Of a stretch of 64,000 nt of DNA, positions 12,225 to 22,049 are shown one piece after another (the stretch's first letter is position 1; the number at the start of each line of letters is the position of its first letter). The DNA comes from Carya illinoinensis. Lineage: Eukaryota > Streptophyta > Magnoliopsida > Fagales > Juglandaceae. The notes below the pieces were generated by a model that was given only the letters and a program-made list of their open reading frames with translations, was not told where the DNA came from and did not search any database. The stretch lies in contig NC_056767.1 of assembly GCF_018687715.1 (NCBI RefSeq), forward strand, positions 5,710,001 to 5,774,000. Direction: 5' to 3'. The position numbers and the translations under genes were made by a program.

Positions 12225-12716
12225 ATATGTGCTCAAGCCCGGGCCTCCCCAAGTGTCACAATCAAAGATAAGCCATAGCTCTCTCTTTAGAATATTCAAA
12301 ATTTGAATAATTTGTTCATATTTTGTATTAAATGATTTGTAATGTTGATACAATGTCCCTTGGACACTTTTATGTTTGTAATTTTGTAATTGTTTAGCCT
12401 TTCAATTTTGTAATAGCTTAGTTATTATTATTAGTTTATTAGGTATTAGACTAGTAACTTTTATTCATGTAACTTTTTTTTTTAGTAGACTAGATTGACT
12501 AGTAATTATTAGCAATAAAATCAATTTTTATTCATGTAACTTTTTTTTTAATCTGGTTTTTAAATTTTTTTTCTTTTTACTTATAATTTTATGGGCTGAA
12601 GATGGGCTAGAAGCTTTTTTGGGCTTAAAAGAAAAGCTTGTGGGCCATTTTAGGCCCATTTCAGTGGTTTCATGGCAAAAAATGGCCCAGAAACTGCTTC
12701 TGGGCCCAAGGCCTAG
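12225..12716. other. 3' flank of hAT gene, AT-rich
   Basis: Contains a short duplicated TTATTCATGTAACTTTTTT segment (about 12461 and 12530) and a GGGCC-rich piece at 12590-12715. No coding evidence. Confidence 0.4.
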
Positions 12717-12869
12717 TAGGGGTGCCGGAGGGAGGGGGAGGGGGGGCAGACGAATTGCCCCCCCAATATGCACCCTGTTATGTTGGACGGGGTACCCCGC
12801 CTCCGCACACTGGGGGTGTGGGACGGGGAGGGGTCTACCTCGCACCGTATGGTGCGAGTAGCACCCCTA
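12717..12869. other. Short TIR-like segment with internal perfect hairpin
   Basis: It starts TAGGGGTGC and ends GCACCCCTA, so the ends are exact inverted repeats of nine bases. Next to the right end is a hairpin CTCGCACC-GTAT-GGTGCGAG at 12838-12857. The interior is G/C-rich. No matching 8-bp target duplication is visible. It may be a tiny MITE or the remnant end of the neighbouring hAT element. Confidence 0.35.
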
Positions 12870-14144
12870 ATTGATGTTAAATCTTCACTTTTCCTGGATG
12901 TCCCAACCTTTGAAGGGTATGGGTGGCGATCTTCTCTCAGGCCTCGTGATCTGAAAAATCTGTGTGAAGATTTTGGCATCCTAGACACGGCTTTCCTGGA
13001 TATTCTTGATCGCGGTTGTGTAGACGAAGAAGGTTTTAGTGGTAAGGTTGCCCTAACTGTTTGTGCTTTGACACATGGGCTAAGGCTCTCATTCTGTTGC
13101 CCCATACGCAATGTTCTAGACCTTCTTCGCATTGCCCTTGCCTAACTTCATTCTTTTGCATGGATGGCTCTTCTCTGTGCATACATTGTATTTCACATGG
13201 CTCTTGAATCCATTGGGGAAGAATACCTCTATCTAACTGCTAGGGAGTTCTTGGCCTTTTACCATCTGCGACTGTCTGCTATGGGAAACGTTCTGAGCTT
13301 CCGGAAGGAAGACAAAGGACAAACCTTAGCCCGATTCGAGACCCGCCACTTGAACGCTTAGATTTGGACGGGGAAATTTTCTTTATTTTTGGTAAGGGAT
13401 TTCCTGAGTTTGGAGACTCTTCAATGAGATTTTCCCATTAGGGCCAATTAGGGCAAAATTCCTGAGGAGAAAGGCTTGTTGGCAGCCCTAGAACCCTTGT
13501 CCGAACGGGAATTGGCCCGAATTAAAACGGTTCGCGCCTGGGCAAAGAGCCACCCATACAATCTTTGGATTGAACACCTATTAACTCCTGCGCACATAGA
13601 CCGCTTCTTGACAGCACCAGACCCTTCACACGTCAAAGGTCGTCTATTCCTGACCAAGGCTATGGTGCCACCCCTTTCATTGGACCAAGCTTTGAAAAAA
13701 GTTTCGAAGAAATCTACTTGCTCCAAAGATGCCTCCTCTCCAGCTAAAAGAAGAAAGCTTCTGAGAAGGGAGTCAACAGCTCTTCCCACACTACTCCTTT
13801 GTTCAGCACTCCACCATCTACATTCAACAAGTTGCCTGCCTGCACAACTACCCAAGGCCTTAGCAATGCCGAGGGTTTAGCAAGCCAAGCCCTCTCCACC
13901 TTGGCTGCAACATTTGAGTTTGAAATTCCTCACCAGGTTCCTATCTTGGCGTCTAGTCCTGTTTTTGAGTTCCTTGTGCTTGAAAATCTGGTAGGGGATG
14001 ATGAACTGAGTGCTGATGTTGTGGTCACCCTTTGTTTTGACTCCATTGTTGAAGAGGCTATAATTGGGGGGGTAGACTCTCATTTGAGCGAAGAAGAAAT
14101 GGATGCTAGACTGGGTGATGGGATGAATATTGCTCAAGAGGAAG
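12870..14144 (+). pseudogene. Gypsy-type-transposon-domain protein (PF04195-like), N-terminal part
   Basis: Three broken frames (12768-13145, 13164-13361, 13476-13880) and a shifted tail (13799-14144) read as one protein. Matching blocks are LTVCALTHGLRLSF, IRNVLDLLRIALA, YLTAREFLAFYHLRL and LARFETRH. These fit the plant 'putative gypsy type transposon' domain, which is often found in extra ORFs of Tat-lineage Ty3 elements. A basic segment SPAKRRKLLRRES follows. The sequence is cut at 14144 by Sirevirus copy 1 and resumes at 23456. Family assignment is from recalled motifs, not a search. Confidence 0.55.
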
Positions 14145-15545
14145 TGTTGCCCAGATGACTAACACAAGAGGGGGGGTGAATTGAGTTGTATTAAAAAAAT
14201 AACAATTATAAATCAAATATATAATATAAAATATAAACAAAATATGAAATAACAATAAATATAAAGAGTAAGGGTAAGAGAGAAGCAAACTCAGTATGTT
14301 AACGAGGTTCGGCCCCACTGCCTACGTCCTCGCCTCAAGCTACCCCTTGAGGATTCCCAAATTCACTATTCAACCTCCTTCAGGTGGAGATAGAAACCTA
14401 TTACACCTTTGAACAATACCGCTACAAAGGATTCGTGTAGAACACCCTCTACACTTGCAATCACCTTACACGTGGTGATTCAACTATTCCCTGTGTAGAA
14501 TACTTTCTACACACACAAGGGTTATACACACCCTTTTTCTGATACAAAAGCTGATAGTGGGTAGGTTATCAGAAAACACTCCTCAACGAGTGAAATAAGA
14601 ACAATACAGCGCAAGCTATATCTCTCAAAATGAACAAGGATTAAGGCTCAATGTTTAGAGAAGAGAGAATGAAAGCTTTGAATGAATGTTGTATGCTCTT
14701 GGTGTTGTAAATGTGAAGCTCTCAAATGATCTATTTATAGGCATATGAGACTTCATATTCAAATTTAAAAAGATTCACATGTCAAAGACAACATCATTCA
14801 CTTTTTCAAAAAATTCAAATAAAAGGTTCTTCTTTTTCAATTGTCAAAGACAACATCATTCACTTTTTCAAAGAATTCAAATAAAAGGTTCTTCTTTTTC
14901 AATTGTCAAAGACAACATCATTCACTTTTTCAAAGAATTCAAATAAAAGGTTCTTCTTTATCAATTGTCAAAGACAACATCATTCACTTTTTCAAAAAAA
15001 TCAAACCTAATCTTTTACTTTTGGCATATGACAAAATGAGCACACTTTCATTTTCAAAAAATTCAAACCTAATCTTTTACTTTTTGTATAAGTCTAAAAA
15101 AGCATCAATCACTTTTGAAAATATTCAAATAAAACATGCACATGTGAAAGATGACAATCAATAATCTTTAATATTTTCAAAGTTCAACCCTTTAATCAAG
15201 GCATGCATATGCAAAAGATGACAATCAATCATCTTTCAAAATTTTCAAATTTAATTTTCAAAAATATTCATGCACATGTGGAAAATGTATTTTAATGCTT
15301 TATGATAAAATATTAATTTTGAGCATTAATCCTAATTTCGAATTTTGAAGAGATTTACAACATTACTCTATAAGTTTAATGTGAACTTGTTCCCTTCTTG
15401 CTCATGCTTGTTTCCTTGATGTGCTTGACTCCATTGTGTAGACAACTTGAGCTTGAGACTTCTTTATTCTTTGAATTCATTTGTTATCATCAAAATCCAT
15501 GTGTAGATTTATAATCACATGAAACTTGAAACCTTGAGTTCAACA
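14145..15545 (-). repeat. 3' LTR of Sirevirus copy 1
   Basis: 1401 bp. Compared with the LTR at 22050-23450 it shows about four substitutions. It contains four tandem copies of a roughly 62-bp unit with core GTCAAAGACAACATCATTCA (about 14778-14990), then two copies of a CCTAATCTTTTACTTTT unit. Confidence 0.95.
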
Positions 15546-15559
15546 ATCTCCCCCTTTTT
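15546..15559 (-). other. Polypurine tract of copy 1
   Basis: On the minus strand this reads AAAAAGGGGGAGAT, directly beside the 3' LTR, as needed for plus-strand DNA priming. Similar AGGGGGA-type tracts occur near 15610 and 15720; repeated purine tracts are a known Sirevirus habit. Confidence 0.8.
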
Positions 15560-15937
15560 GATGATGACAAATATTTGATAGAACTTGAAACCTATATTAA
15601 TACTTAAGCTCCCCCTGAAAATATGCGTTAGTTTTTCAAGCAAAAGTATAAATATAATTCCAAGCATATATAACAAGTTTAGCAATTTAAACAATGTTAA
15701 TGTTCTAGTCTAACACTTCTCCCCCTTTTGGCATCATTAAAAAGGATCCGCAACAAGTAAATGGACTGAAGAAAACGATGCGTTTAATAGTCACTGTAGA
15801 TAGTTGAAAAATGGAGCCGTCCGTGACCCGACAAGTGCTGCAAAGCCTCGAGGCCTAACTCTATGAGTTTAATACGGCTGAAGATTTAAACAATCGCCTG
15901 ATGTTGTTGACAAACGGGATTGAAGGCTCCGAGTTTC

Positions 15938-15944
15938 TATAAAA
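15938..15944 (+). promoter_or_regulatory. TATA-like box upstream of antisense ORF a
   Basis: TATAAAA in context TTTCTATAAAA, 86 bp before the ATG at 16024. Copy 2 has TATAAATAG at the matching place. Confidence 0.4.
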
Positions 15945-16023
15945 AAAATGATCATTTTCATCTATCGGATGCCAAAAAAATAATCACTTCTTGACCTGAG
16001 TTCTGTTTTTCCACAACGATAGA

Positions 16024-16476
16024 ATGGCTGAGCAATTCTCTTCCACTAATGTTCCAGACCTGAATCAGGAACCCTTGACGCATCAATCATCAATCTTCTC
16101 TCCTGAGGCCGTCAATACCATGATAGGAGCAGTGAACCGTTTTTCTAGTAAGGCTGATTCTGAGATTATTGCAGAATCAAGAATGCTCAGTAATCAATAT
16201 GCTGCCTCTGTTACGATCATGTCTCGAAGGTTAATGGCGAGGGTGAGTGAGATTGATCATCTTAACATGCAAATATCTGAGTTACGACAGAAGCTTGCTA
16301 ATAAGGATAGTGAGAATAAAAGGCTAAAGCAAGAAAACCAAGAGTTGAAAAAATTTGCAGATTGGTATGCTCATGATCTGCAACCACGAATAGAAGAGCT
16401 GGAACGAGAAAGGGTTCAGATACAAGGTCAACATCGGCAGATAACAGCAGAGGTTCATCGTTTACTAGAAAAATAG
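16024..16476 (+). CDS. Antisense extra ORF a of Sirevirus copy 1, coiled-coil protein
   Basis: 150 residues from ATG 16024 (MAEQFSSTNVPDLNQEP), on the strand opposite to gag-pol, between pol and the 3' LTR. Residues about 1-25 are polar. Residues about 30-75 form a hydrophobic/serine region (PEAVNTMIGAVNRF, AASVTIMSRRLMARV). Residues about 70-150 are a long predicted coiled coil (EIDHLNMQISELRQKL, ENKRLKQENQELKK, IEELERERVQIQGQH). No zinc finger, enzyme motif or membrane segment is seen. It is clearly similar in layout and sequence to the next ORF. A broken copy lies at 27131 in the second element. The role is unknown. Confidence 0.6.
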   Translation: MAEQFSSTNVPDLNQEPLTHQSSIFSPEAVNTMIGAVNRFSSKADSEIIAESRMLSNQYAASVTIMSRRLMARVSEIDHLNMQISELRQKLANKDSENKRLKQENQELKKFADWYAHDLQPRIEELERERVQIQGQHRQITAEVHRLLEK

Positions 16477-16608
16477 GGACAATCTACTGTTAATCTCGCT
16501 GGCTTAGTAAGAAAACTTTTGACAATGTGTGTCCAGCATATCTTGTATTTCTTTTGACTAAATAAGATTTGAAGATAAAATAGTTTGTCTTATTCTTTAT
16601 GCTATCTC

Positions 16609-16615
16609 TATAAAA
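16609..16615 (+). promoter_or_regulatory. TATA-like box upstream of antisense ORF b
   Basis: TATAAAA in context ATCTCTATAAAATCAG, 111 bp before ATG 16720, in the gap between the two antisense ORFs. It is conserved in copy 2 (27716-27722). Confidence 0.4.
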
Positions 16616-16719
16616 TCAGTCCTGAAGTTCATCTAATCCGCATCAAGTTTTCATCTCATCTCTATAACTCATCTGGATTCCTTCAGCATTCTCGTTTTAA
16701 GCCTTCTATTCTTTTCTCA

Positions 16720-17157
16720 ATGGCTCATTCTTCTAACATTTCTCTAGATCCATCCATGAGGCATTCTACATCTCAACCTCCTGTTCTTTCTGCAGCTACC
16801 ATTGGTGCCATGTTGCAGCAAGAAAATAATAATCTGACTAATAAGTCAGATTCTGATGCTATTTATGACTTGGTGAGTCTTGGGACTCGCTACTCTTCCT
16901 CTATTGTGGCTTTTTCTCAGCGGCTACAAGCCAAAAATCACGAAGTTGAAAAGCTCAAAGAACAAATTGTTGTACTTCAACAAATTGTTCAAGAGTCTCA
17001 CACAAGGGAAGGAATCATTCGGCAGAAGAATAAACAGTTGAAATCTTTATTAGATTCTTCATTCCGCTTGCCGGTTCCCATGAATAAGAATGACATGATA
17101 TTGTATGAAGAGAATGAGCGTCTCAAACATGAGGCTAAGAATCTCAAATTTATGTAA
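16720..17157 (+). CDS. Antisense extra ORF b of Sirevirus copy 1, coiled-coil protein
   Basis: 145 residues from ATG 16720 (MAHSSNISLDPSMRHS). The frame is open upstream to 16585, but no ATG lies there and the TATA-like box falls inside that part, so ATG 16720 is preferred. It aligns with ORF a: LSAATIGAMLQQENNNL with SPEAVNTMIGAVNRF, SSSIVAFSQRLQAKNHEVEKL with AASVTIMSRRLMARVSEIDHL, then a heptad region and KNKQLKSL. The end, EENERLKHEAKNLKFM, is again helical. It converges tail to tail with pol (pol stop at 17208). Compared with the copy 2 version, most changes are silent, suggesting a selected protein. Function unknown. Confidence 0.65.
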   Translation: MAHSSNISLDPSMRHSTSQPPVLSAATIGAMLQQENNNLTNKSDSDAIYDLVSLGTRYSSSIVAFSQRLQAKNHEVEKLKEQIVVLQQIVQESHTREGIIRQKNKQLKSLLDSSFRLPVPMNKNDMILYEENERLKHEAKNLKFM

Positions 17158-17207
17158 AAGTATTAAAAAAAAATCTATCTCTATTTTTATTGACTCTGGT
17201 CTATCTT

Positions 17208-20200
17208 TTAAGAGATATTCATAGCATGCATCATACCTATTTCTCTTCTGATCATACATAATCTATCTTCTGGTAAAGGTTTTGTGAAAATATCTGCTAA
17301 CTGATCGTGTGTGTTTGTGAACTCTAACATTATATCACCTTTTTGCACATGATCTCGAAGAAAATGATACCTTATTTCAATATGCTTAGTTCTAGAATGT
17401 TGTATTGGGTTCTTTGAAAGATTTATAGCACTTGTATTATCACATTTGATTGGAATGTGATTATATATGAGTTTAAAATCTTCAAGTTGTTGCTTCATGT
17501 AGAGAACTTGAGCACAACAACTACCCGCAGCAACATATTCTGCCTCAGCAGTAGATAGTGCAACAGAATTTTGTTTTTTACTAAACCAGGAAACTAATGC
17601 ATGACCTAAGAAATGGCATGCTCCACTAGTGCTTTTTCGATCTATTTTACAGCCAGCATAATCTGCATCTGTGTAGCTGATTAGATCGAAAGATGTGTGC
17701 TTAGGGTACCATAACCCTAGGTTAATTGTACCACTAAGATATCTAAGAATGCGCTTAACTGCAATTAAATGTGATTCTTTTGGAGATGATTGAAAACGTG
17801 CACATAAGCACACACTAAACATAATATCTGGTCTACTGGCTGTTAAATATAATAAGCTACCAATCATATCTCGATATATCTTCGAGTCAACTGGCTTACC
17901 GGATTCATCTTTATCAAGTTTAGTTGATGGGCTCATTGGTGTTCCAATTTCCTTAGCATTTTCCATCCCAAACTTCTTCAGTAATTCCTTAATATATTTT
18001 GATTGATTGATGAATGTCCCACTTTTTGTTTGCTTAATTTGCAATCCGAGAAAGAATGTAAGTTCACCCATCATGCTCATCTCAAATTCTTCCTGCATAG
18101 TCTTAGCAAAAACTTGACACATATTTTCATTAGTAGCACCGAATATTATATCATCAACATAAATCTGAATCAAAAGAATATCATCATTTTCATATTTAAT
18201 GAAAAGAGTTGTGTCGATTTTTCCTCTTGAAAAACCTTTTTCAATCAAGAAACCACTGAGTCTCTCGTACCAAGCTCTAGGAGCTTGTTTAAGTCCATAT
18301 AGTGCTTTTGTGAGTTTGAAAACATGATTTGGGGAAATATGATTTTCAAAACCTGGAGGTTGCTCAACATATACCTCTTCATTTATAAAACCATTTAAGA
18401 AAGCACTTTTAACATCCATTTGAAAAAGTTTGAAATCTTTATAACAAGCATATGCAAGTAGCATTCGAATAGCTTCTAATCTTGCGACAGGTGCATATGT
18501 CTCATCATAATCGATTCCTTCTTCTTGATTAAAACCTTGGGCTACAAGTCGAGCCTTATTTCTAGTAATGACTCCAGACTCATCTTTCTTGTTTCTAAAA
18601 ACCCATTTTGTTCCAATAATAGTATAATTTTTGGGTCTAGGAACAAGTGTCCAAACATCATTTCTTTCAAATTGATTCAACTCTTCTTGCATAGCTAGAA
18701 TCCAAGATTCATCAAGAAGTGCGTCATCAATATTTTTGGGTTCAATTTGAGATAGAAAAGCAGTATGATTACAAATATTTCTAAGAGATGATCGAGTACT
18801 TACACCTTGTGAAGGTTCTCCCAAAATTTGTTCAACTGGATGATCTTTCACAAATTTCCACTGTTTGGTTGCATCTTGTATTAAATTTTGATGATCTTTC
18901 CTGATGGCTCCATGTTGAACTTCCTCTATTGCTTTCTCTTTGTTGAGATTGAGACTTTCTGTGTTATTTATACCTTCTGTTTCTTCATCAATAGATTTCT
19001 TGGAGAGTGGAGAATTAGATTCATCAAATACTACATGCATAGATTCTTGTACAGTTAAAGTCTTTTTGTTGAATACTCTATAAGCTTTACTATTAGTAGA
19101 ATACCCGAGAAAAATACCTTCATCAGATTTTGCATCAAACTTGCCTAAATTATCTCTGTCACTCAAAATAAAACATTTGCATCCAAATACATGAAAGTAA
19201 CCAATGTTGGGCTTTTTCTCATTCCAAAGCTCATAGGGGGTTTTATCTAATTTAGACCTTAACATAACTCTATTTATAACATAACATGCAGTACTTACCG
19301 CTTCGGCCCAAAAATAACTAGGCAAGTTGTTCTCATTGAGCATTGTTCTTGCCATCTCTTGAAGAGATCTATTTTTCCTCTCTACTACCCCATTTTGTTG
19401 AGGAGTTCGAGGAGCAGAAAAATTATGAATAAAACCGTTTTCATCACAAAATGTTTCAATATTTTTATTAACAAACTCTTTTCCCCTATCACTTCGGATA
19501 CTTGAAATAGTATAGCCCTTTTCATTTTGAATTCTCTTGCATAACTTGGTAAAGGCATTATGTGCCTCATCTTTATGAGCAAGAAAGATGACCCAAGTAT
19601 ATCTAGAGAAATCATCAACAATAACAAATGCATAATATTTTCCTCCTAGACTTGCAACTCTATTTGGTCCAAAAAGATCCATGTGTATCAGTTGCAATGG
19701 TCTAGTAGTGGAAATATGTTTCTTAGTTTTAAAAGAAGTTTTTGTTTGTTTACCAAATTGACATGCATCACAAATTTTGTCTTTAAGAAAATATGTTTTT
19801 GGTAAACCTCTCACAAGATCATTTTTTGAAAGTTTGGAAATAAGTTCCATGTTGGCATGACCTAATCTTCTATGCCATAACCAACTAGTTTCATTTTGAG
19901 CTGACAAGCAAATAGCATCTTGTGAGGTAATTTCTTCAAAATCAATTGTATAAACATTATTGTTTCTAAAAGCAATAAAACAAATATTACAATCATGATC
20001 ATTCAAAATAATGCATTTATCCATTTTAAAAGTAACTGTAAATCCTTTATCACATAATTGACTTATGCTCAAAAGATTATGTTTTAAACCTTCAACAAGT
20101 AGAACATCTTCAATTATGAGAGAAGATTCATTACCAATTTTACCTATTCCCACGATCTTCCCTTTCGAGTTGTCTCCAAATGTCACGTGTCCTTCTTCTT

Positions 20201-20297
20201 TAGATCTAAGATCAAAGAACTTAGTCTTGTCTCCCGTCATGTGTCTTGAACATCCACTATCTAAAAACCACTTATTTTTGCTTGTGGATGACTTCAT
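17208..20297 (-). CDS. Ty1/copia pol polyprotein (PR-INT-RT-RNase H), intact
   Basis: 1029 residues. Protease active site DSG at 13-15 ([14 protein letters not shown]). The GAG-pre-integrase zinc motif is at 142-179 (HRRLGH ... CDACQFGK). The integrase core has D207 (HMDLFG), D270 (IRSDRG) and E306 (VVERKNR). Reverse transcriptase has D628 ([11 protein letters not shown]) and YVDD 713-716. RNase H has SYTDADYAG at 874-882 and STAEAEYVA. All these residues are present and no stop interrupts, so the enzyme could be active. It is not in frame with gag: an in-frame TAG lies three codons before the ATG, and 58 nt separate the two ORFs. Expression would need splicing, reinitiation or stop/frame bypass. 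Confidence 0.93.
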   Translation of the reverse strand: MKSSTSKNKWFLDSGCSRHMTGDKTKFFDLRSKEEGHVTFGDNSKGKIVGIGKIGNESSLIIEDVLLVEGLKHNLLSISQLCDKGFTVTFKMDKCIILNDHDCNICFIAFRNNNVYTIDFEEITSQDAICLSAQNETSWLWHRRLGHANMELISKLSKNDLVRGLPKTYFLKDKICDACQFGKQTKTSFKTKKHISTTRPLQLIHMDLFGPNRVASLGGKYYAFVIVDDFSRYTWVIFLAHKDEAHNAFTKLCKRIQNEKGYTISSIRSDRGKEFVNKNIETFCDENGFIHNFSAPRTPQQNGVVERKNRSLQEMARTMLNENNLPSYFWAEAVSTACYVINRVMLRSKLDKTPYELWNEKKPNIGYFHVFGCKCFILSDRDNLGKFDAKSDEGIFLGYSTNSKAYRVFNKKTLTVQESMHVVFDESNSPLSKKSIDEETEGINNTESLNLNKEKAIEEVQHGAIRKDHQNLIQDATKQWKFVKDHPVEQILGEPSQGVSTRSSLRNICNHTAFLSQIEPKNIDDALLDESWILAMQEELNQFERNDVWTLVPRPKNYTIIGTKWVFRNKKDESGVITRNKARLVAQGFNQEEGIDYDETYAPVARLEAIRMLLAYACYKDFKLFQMDVKSAFLNGFINEEVYVEQPPGFENHISPNHVFKLTKALYGLKQAPRAWYERLSGFLIEKGFSRGKIDTTLFIKYENDDILLIQIYVDDIIFGATNENMCQVFAKTMQEEFEMSMMGELTFFLGLQIKQTKSGTFINQSKYIKELLKKFGMENAKEIGTPMSPSTKLDKDESGKPVDSKIYRDMIGSLLYLTASRPDIMFSVCLCARFQSSPKESHLIAVKRILRYLSGTINLGLWYPKHTSFDLISYTDADYAGCKIDRKSTSGACHFLGHALVSWFSKKQNSVALSTAEAEYVAAGSCCAQVLYMKQQLEDFKLIYNHIPIKCDNTSAINLSKNPIQHSRTKHIEIRYHFLRDHVQKGDIMLEFTNTHDQLADIFTKPLPEDRLCMIRREIGMMHAMNIS

Positions 20298-20355
20298 GCA
20301 TACCTATAAAAACAATTAAAATGATTTTTCTTGGTACCCAAGTTCTTTGGGTCCT

Positions 20356-21990
20356 TTATTTATTAGTATTAGAAGAAACAAGATTTTTAGGTACCCATAT
20401 GGCCCTAATAGTCATTGTATGATTTCTTCTAATAGGACAAGTATGATAATTATGACCATTTCTATTACAAAAATTACAAATAGCATGTGACATATATGAA
20501 AAACTTGAATGATTATAATAATATCCTTTTTTGACAAAATTATTTTTATGAAAAGAATTTTGAATATTAGTCTTTGAGGTAGAATGATTATCAAAGAAAT
20601 TTTTATAAGGTTTGTATTTTTGTTTTGGCATATATCCCAAACCTGCCTTGTCAAAAACACATCTTTGACTACCAAGAAGTTTTTCAAAATTTCTTTTTCC
20701 ATTCGTAAAGTTTTCAATAATATTTTCTAAATCGGTTTTCTTCTTATTCAATTCAAGATTTTCATCTTTCAAAATGATACTTTCTTTTCTTAAAATTTCA
20801 ATTTCGTTTGTTAAAGAAGAATTTTTCTTTTTCAAAGCAGTATACTTGATACCCAATTTTTCAAATTCCTCATAAATCTCTTCTAAAACATTTTGCAATT
20901 CTTCATATGAAGGATTTTCAATATTATCAAGATTTGTTACCTCAATGTCATCTTTAGCCATAAGACAAAGATTTGCTGATTCCTCATTGCTTGCTTCACT
21001 ATCTGAGCTACTTGAATCATCATCCCATGTAGCTTTCATTGCTTTCTTGCCCTTGTTTCGATCTTTCTTTAGCAGAGGACAATCTGGCTTGATATGACCA
21101 GGTTTATTGCATTTATAACAAATTAAAGTGTCGTTTTTACCTGAATCTTTCTTGGAAAACTTTTTGAAAGATTTCCTCGGAGGAGTTCTATTTTTCTTCA
21201 AGAACCTCTGAATTCTTCTTGTTATCATCGCAACTTCTTCATCTTTATCGTCATTGTCCTCATCTTCATCACTTTCACTTTCATGAGGAACAGCTTTAAG
21301 TGCTAAGCTCTTCTTTGGTTTTCCTTCTTCTTCTCCTCTTTTCAATGTGTACTCATGGGTGATAAGTGACCCGATGAGTTCATTGACTTCGAGCTTCTTG
21401 AGGTCTCTAGCTTCAAGAATCGCTGTAACTTTTGATTCCCAACGTTTTGGTAAAGAGTTGAGAATTTTTCTTACTATCTCCACCTTGGAATAAACTTTGC
21501 CAAGAGCTGTCAAGCTGTTTATGATGTTAGTAAAACGAGTATGCATACTAGAAATAGATTCATCATCATTCATCTTAAACATTTCATATTCATGAGTAAG
21601 AATATAAATTTTTGATTCCTTGACTTGCGAAGTTCCTTCATAGGTTACTTCCAAGTTATCCCAAATTTCCTTTGCCATAGCGCAATTCATTATTCTATTA
21701 AACTCATTTCCATTAAGAGCATTATATAATAAATTCATAGCAGTTAAATTTAAAGTATAAAGTCTATCGTCTTCACGATCAAACTCTTCTTCTTCCTTTT
21801 TGACCTTTACTCCACCAACAACTTTTGTTGGAATATAAGGTCCATTTACAATACATTTCCATATTTCTCTACCTTGAGCTTGAAGAAATATTCTCATTCT
21901 AACTTTCCAGAATGAGTAATTATCTCCACAAAAGAGTGGAGGCCGACTACTAGATTGACCTTCACCAAATGAAGCTGCAATGTTAGCCAT
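20356..21990 (-). CDS. Sirevirus-type gag, intact
   Basis: 544 residues from ATG 21990 (MANIAASFGEGQSSSRPPLF). The N-terminal UBN2/gag region has the usual GDNYSFWKVRMRIFL start. A basic stretch precedes CCHC knuckle 1 at 291-304 (CYKCNKPGHIKPDC). Residues about 360-435 are a coiled coil (EEIYEEFEKLG ... NELNKKKTD-like heptads). A second CCHC knuckle lies at 505-518 (CNFCNRNGHNYHTC). Gag packages the element RNA into particles. The TAA at 20356-20358 ends it before pol. A long coiled-coil gag with two knuckles fits the Sirevirus group. Confidence 0.93.
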   Translation of the reverse strand: MANIAASFGEGQSSSRPPLFCGDNYSFWKVRMRIFLQAQGREIWKCIVNGPYIPTKVVGGVKVKKEEEEFDREDDRLYTLNLTAMNLLYNALNGNEFNRIMNCAMAKEIWDNLEVTYEGTSQVKESKIYILTHEYEMFKMNDDESISSMHTRFTNIINSLTALGKVYSKVEIVRKILNSLPKRWESKVTAILEARDLKKLEVNELIGSLITHEYTLKRGEEEGKPKKSLALKAVPHESESDEDEDNDDKDEEVAMITRRIQRFLKKNRTPPRKSFKKFSKKDSGKNDTLICYKCNKPGHIKPDCPLLKKDRNKGKKAMKATWDDDSSSSDSEASNEESANLCLMAKDDIEVTNLDNIENPSYEELQNVLEEIYEEFEKLGIKYTALKKKNSSLTNEIEILRKESIILKDENLELNKKKTDLENIIENFTNGKRNFEKLLGSQRCVFDKAGLGYMPKQKYKPYKNFFDNHSTSKTNIQNSFHKNNFVKKGYYYNHSSFSYMSHAICNFCNRNGHNYHTCPIRRNHTMTIRAIWVPKNLVSSNTNK

Positions 21991-22035
21991 AAGATCTTAA
22001 CTCAAAAGATAGTTAATCTTATAATAGAGCTCTTA

Positions 22036-22047
22036 GCTCTGATACCA
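22036..22047 (-). other. Primer-binding site, initiator tRNA-Met
   Basis: On the minus strand it reads TGGTATCAGAGC, the complement of the 3' end of plant initiator tRNA-Met, starting two bases after the 5' LTR (LTR edge 22050). Confidence 0.92.
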
Positions 22048-22049
22048 AT

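Noticed and set aside
12768..13145. Independent host gene
   Set aside because: Matches a gypsy-type transposon domain, broken by stops and continued beyond the Sirevirus insertion.
14106..14318. Small minus-strand ORF in the LTR (also at 22002, 31797)
   Set aside because: It is part of each LTR end and AT-biased; an LTR shadow, not a gene.
14841..15164. 107-aa plus-strand ORF in the LTR (same at 22746-23069)
   Set aside because: It comes from the LTR tandem repeats and is not kept in copy 2.
16585..16719. N-terminal extension of antisense ORF b
   Set aside because: The frame is open but begins at TTG, not ATG, and the TATA-like box lies inside it; ATG 16720 is the better start.
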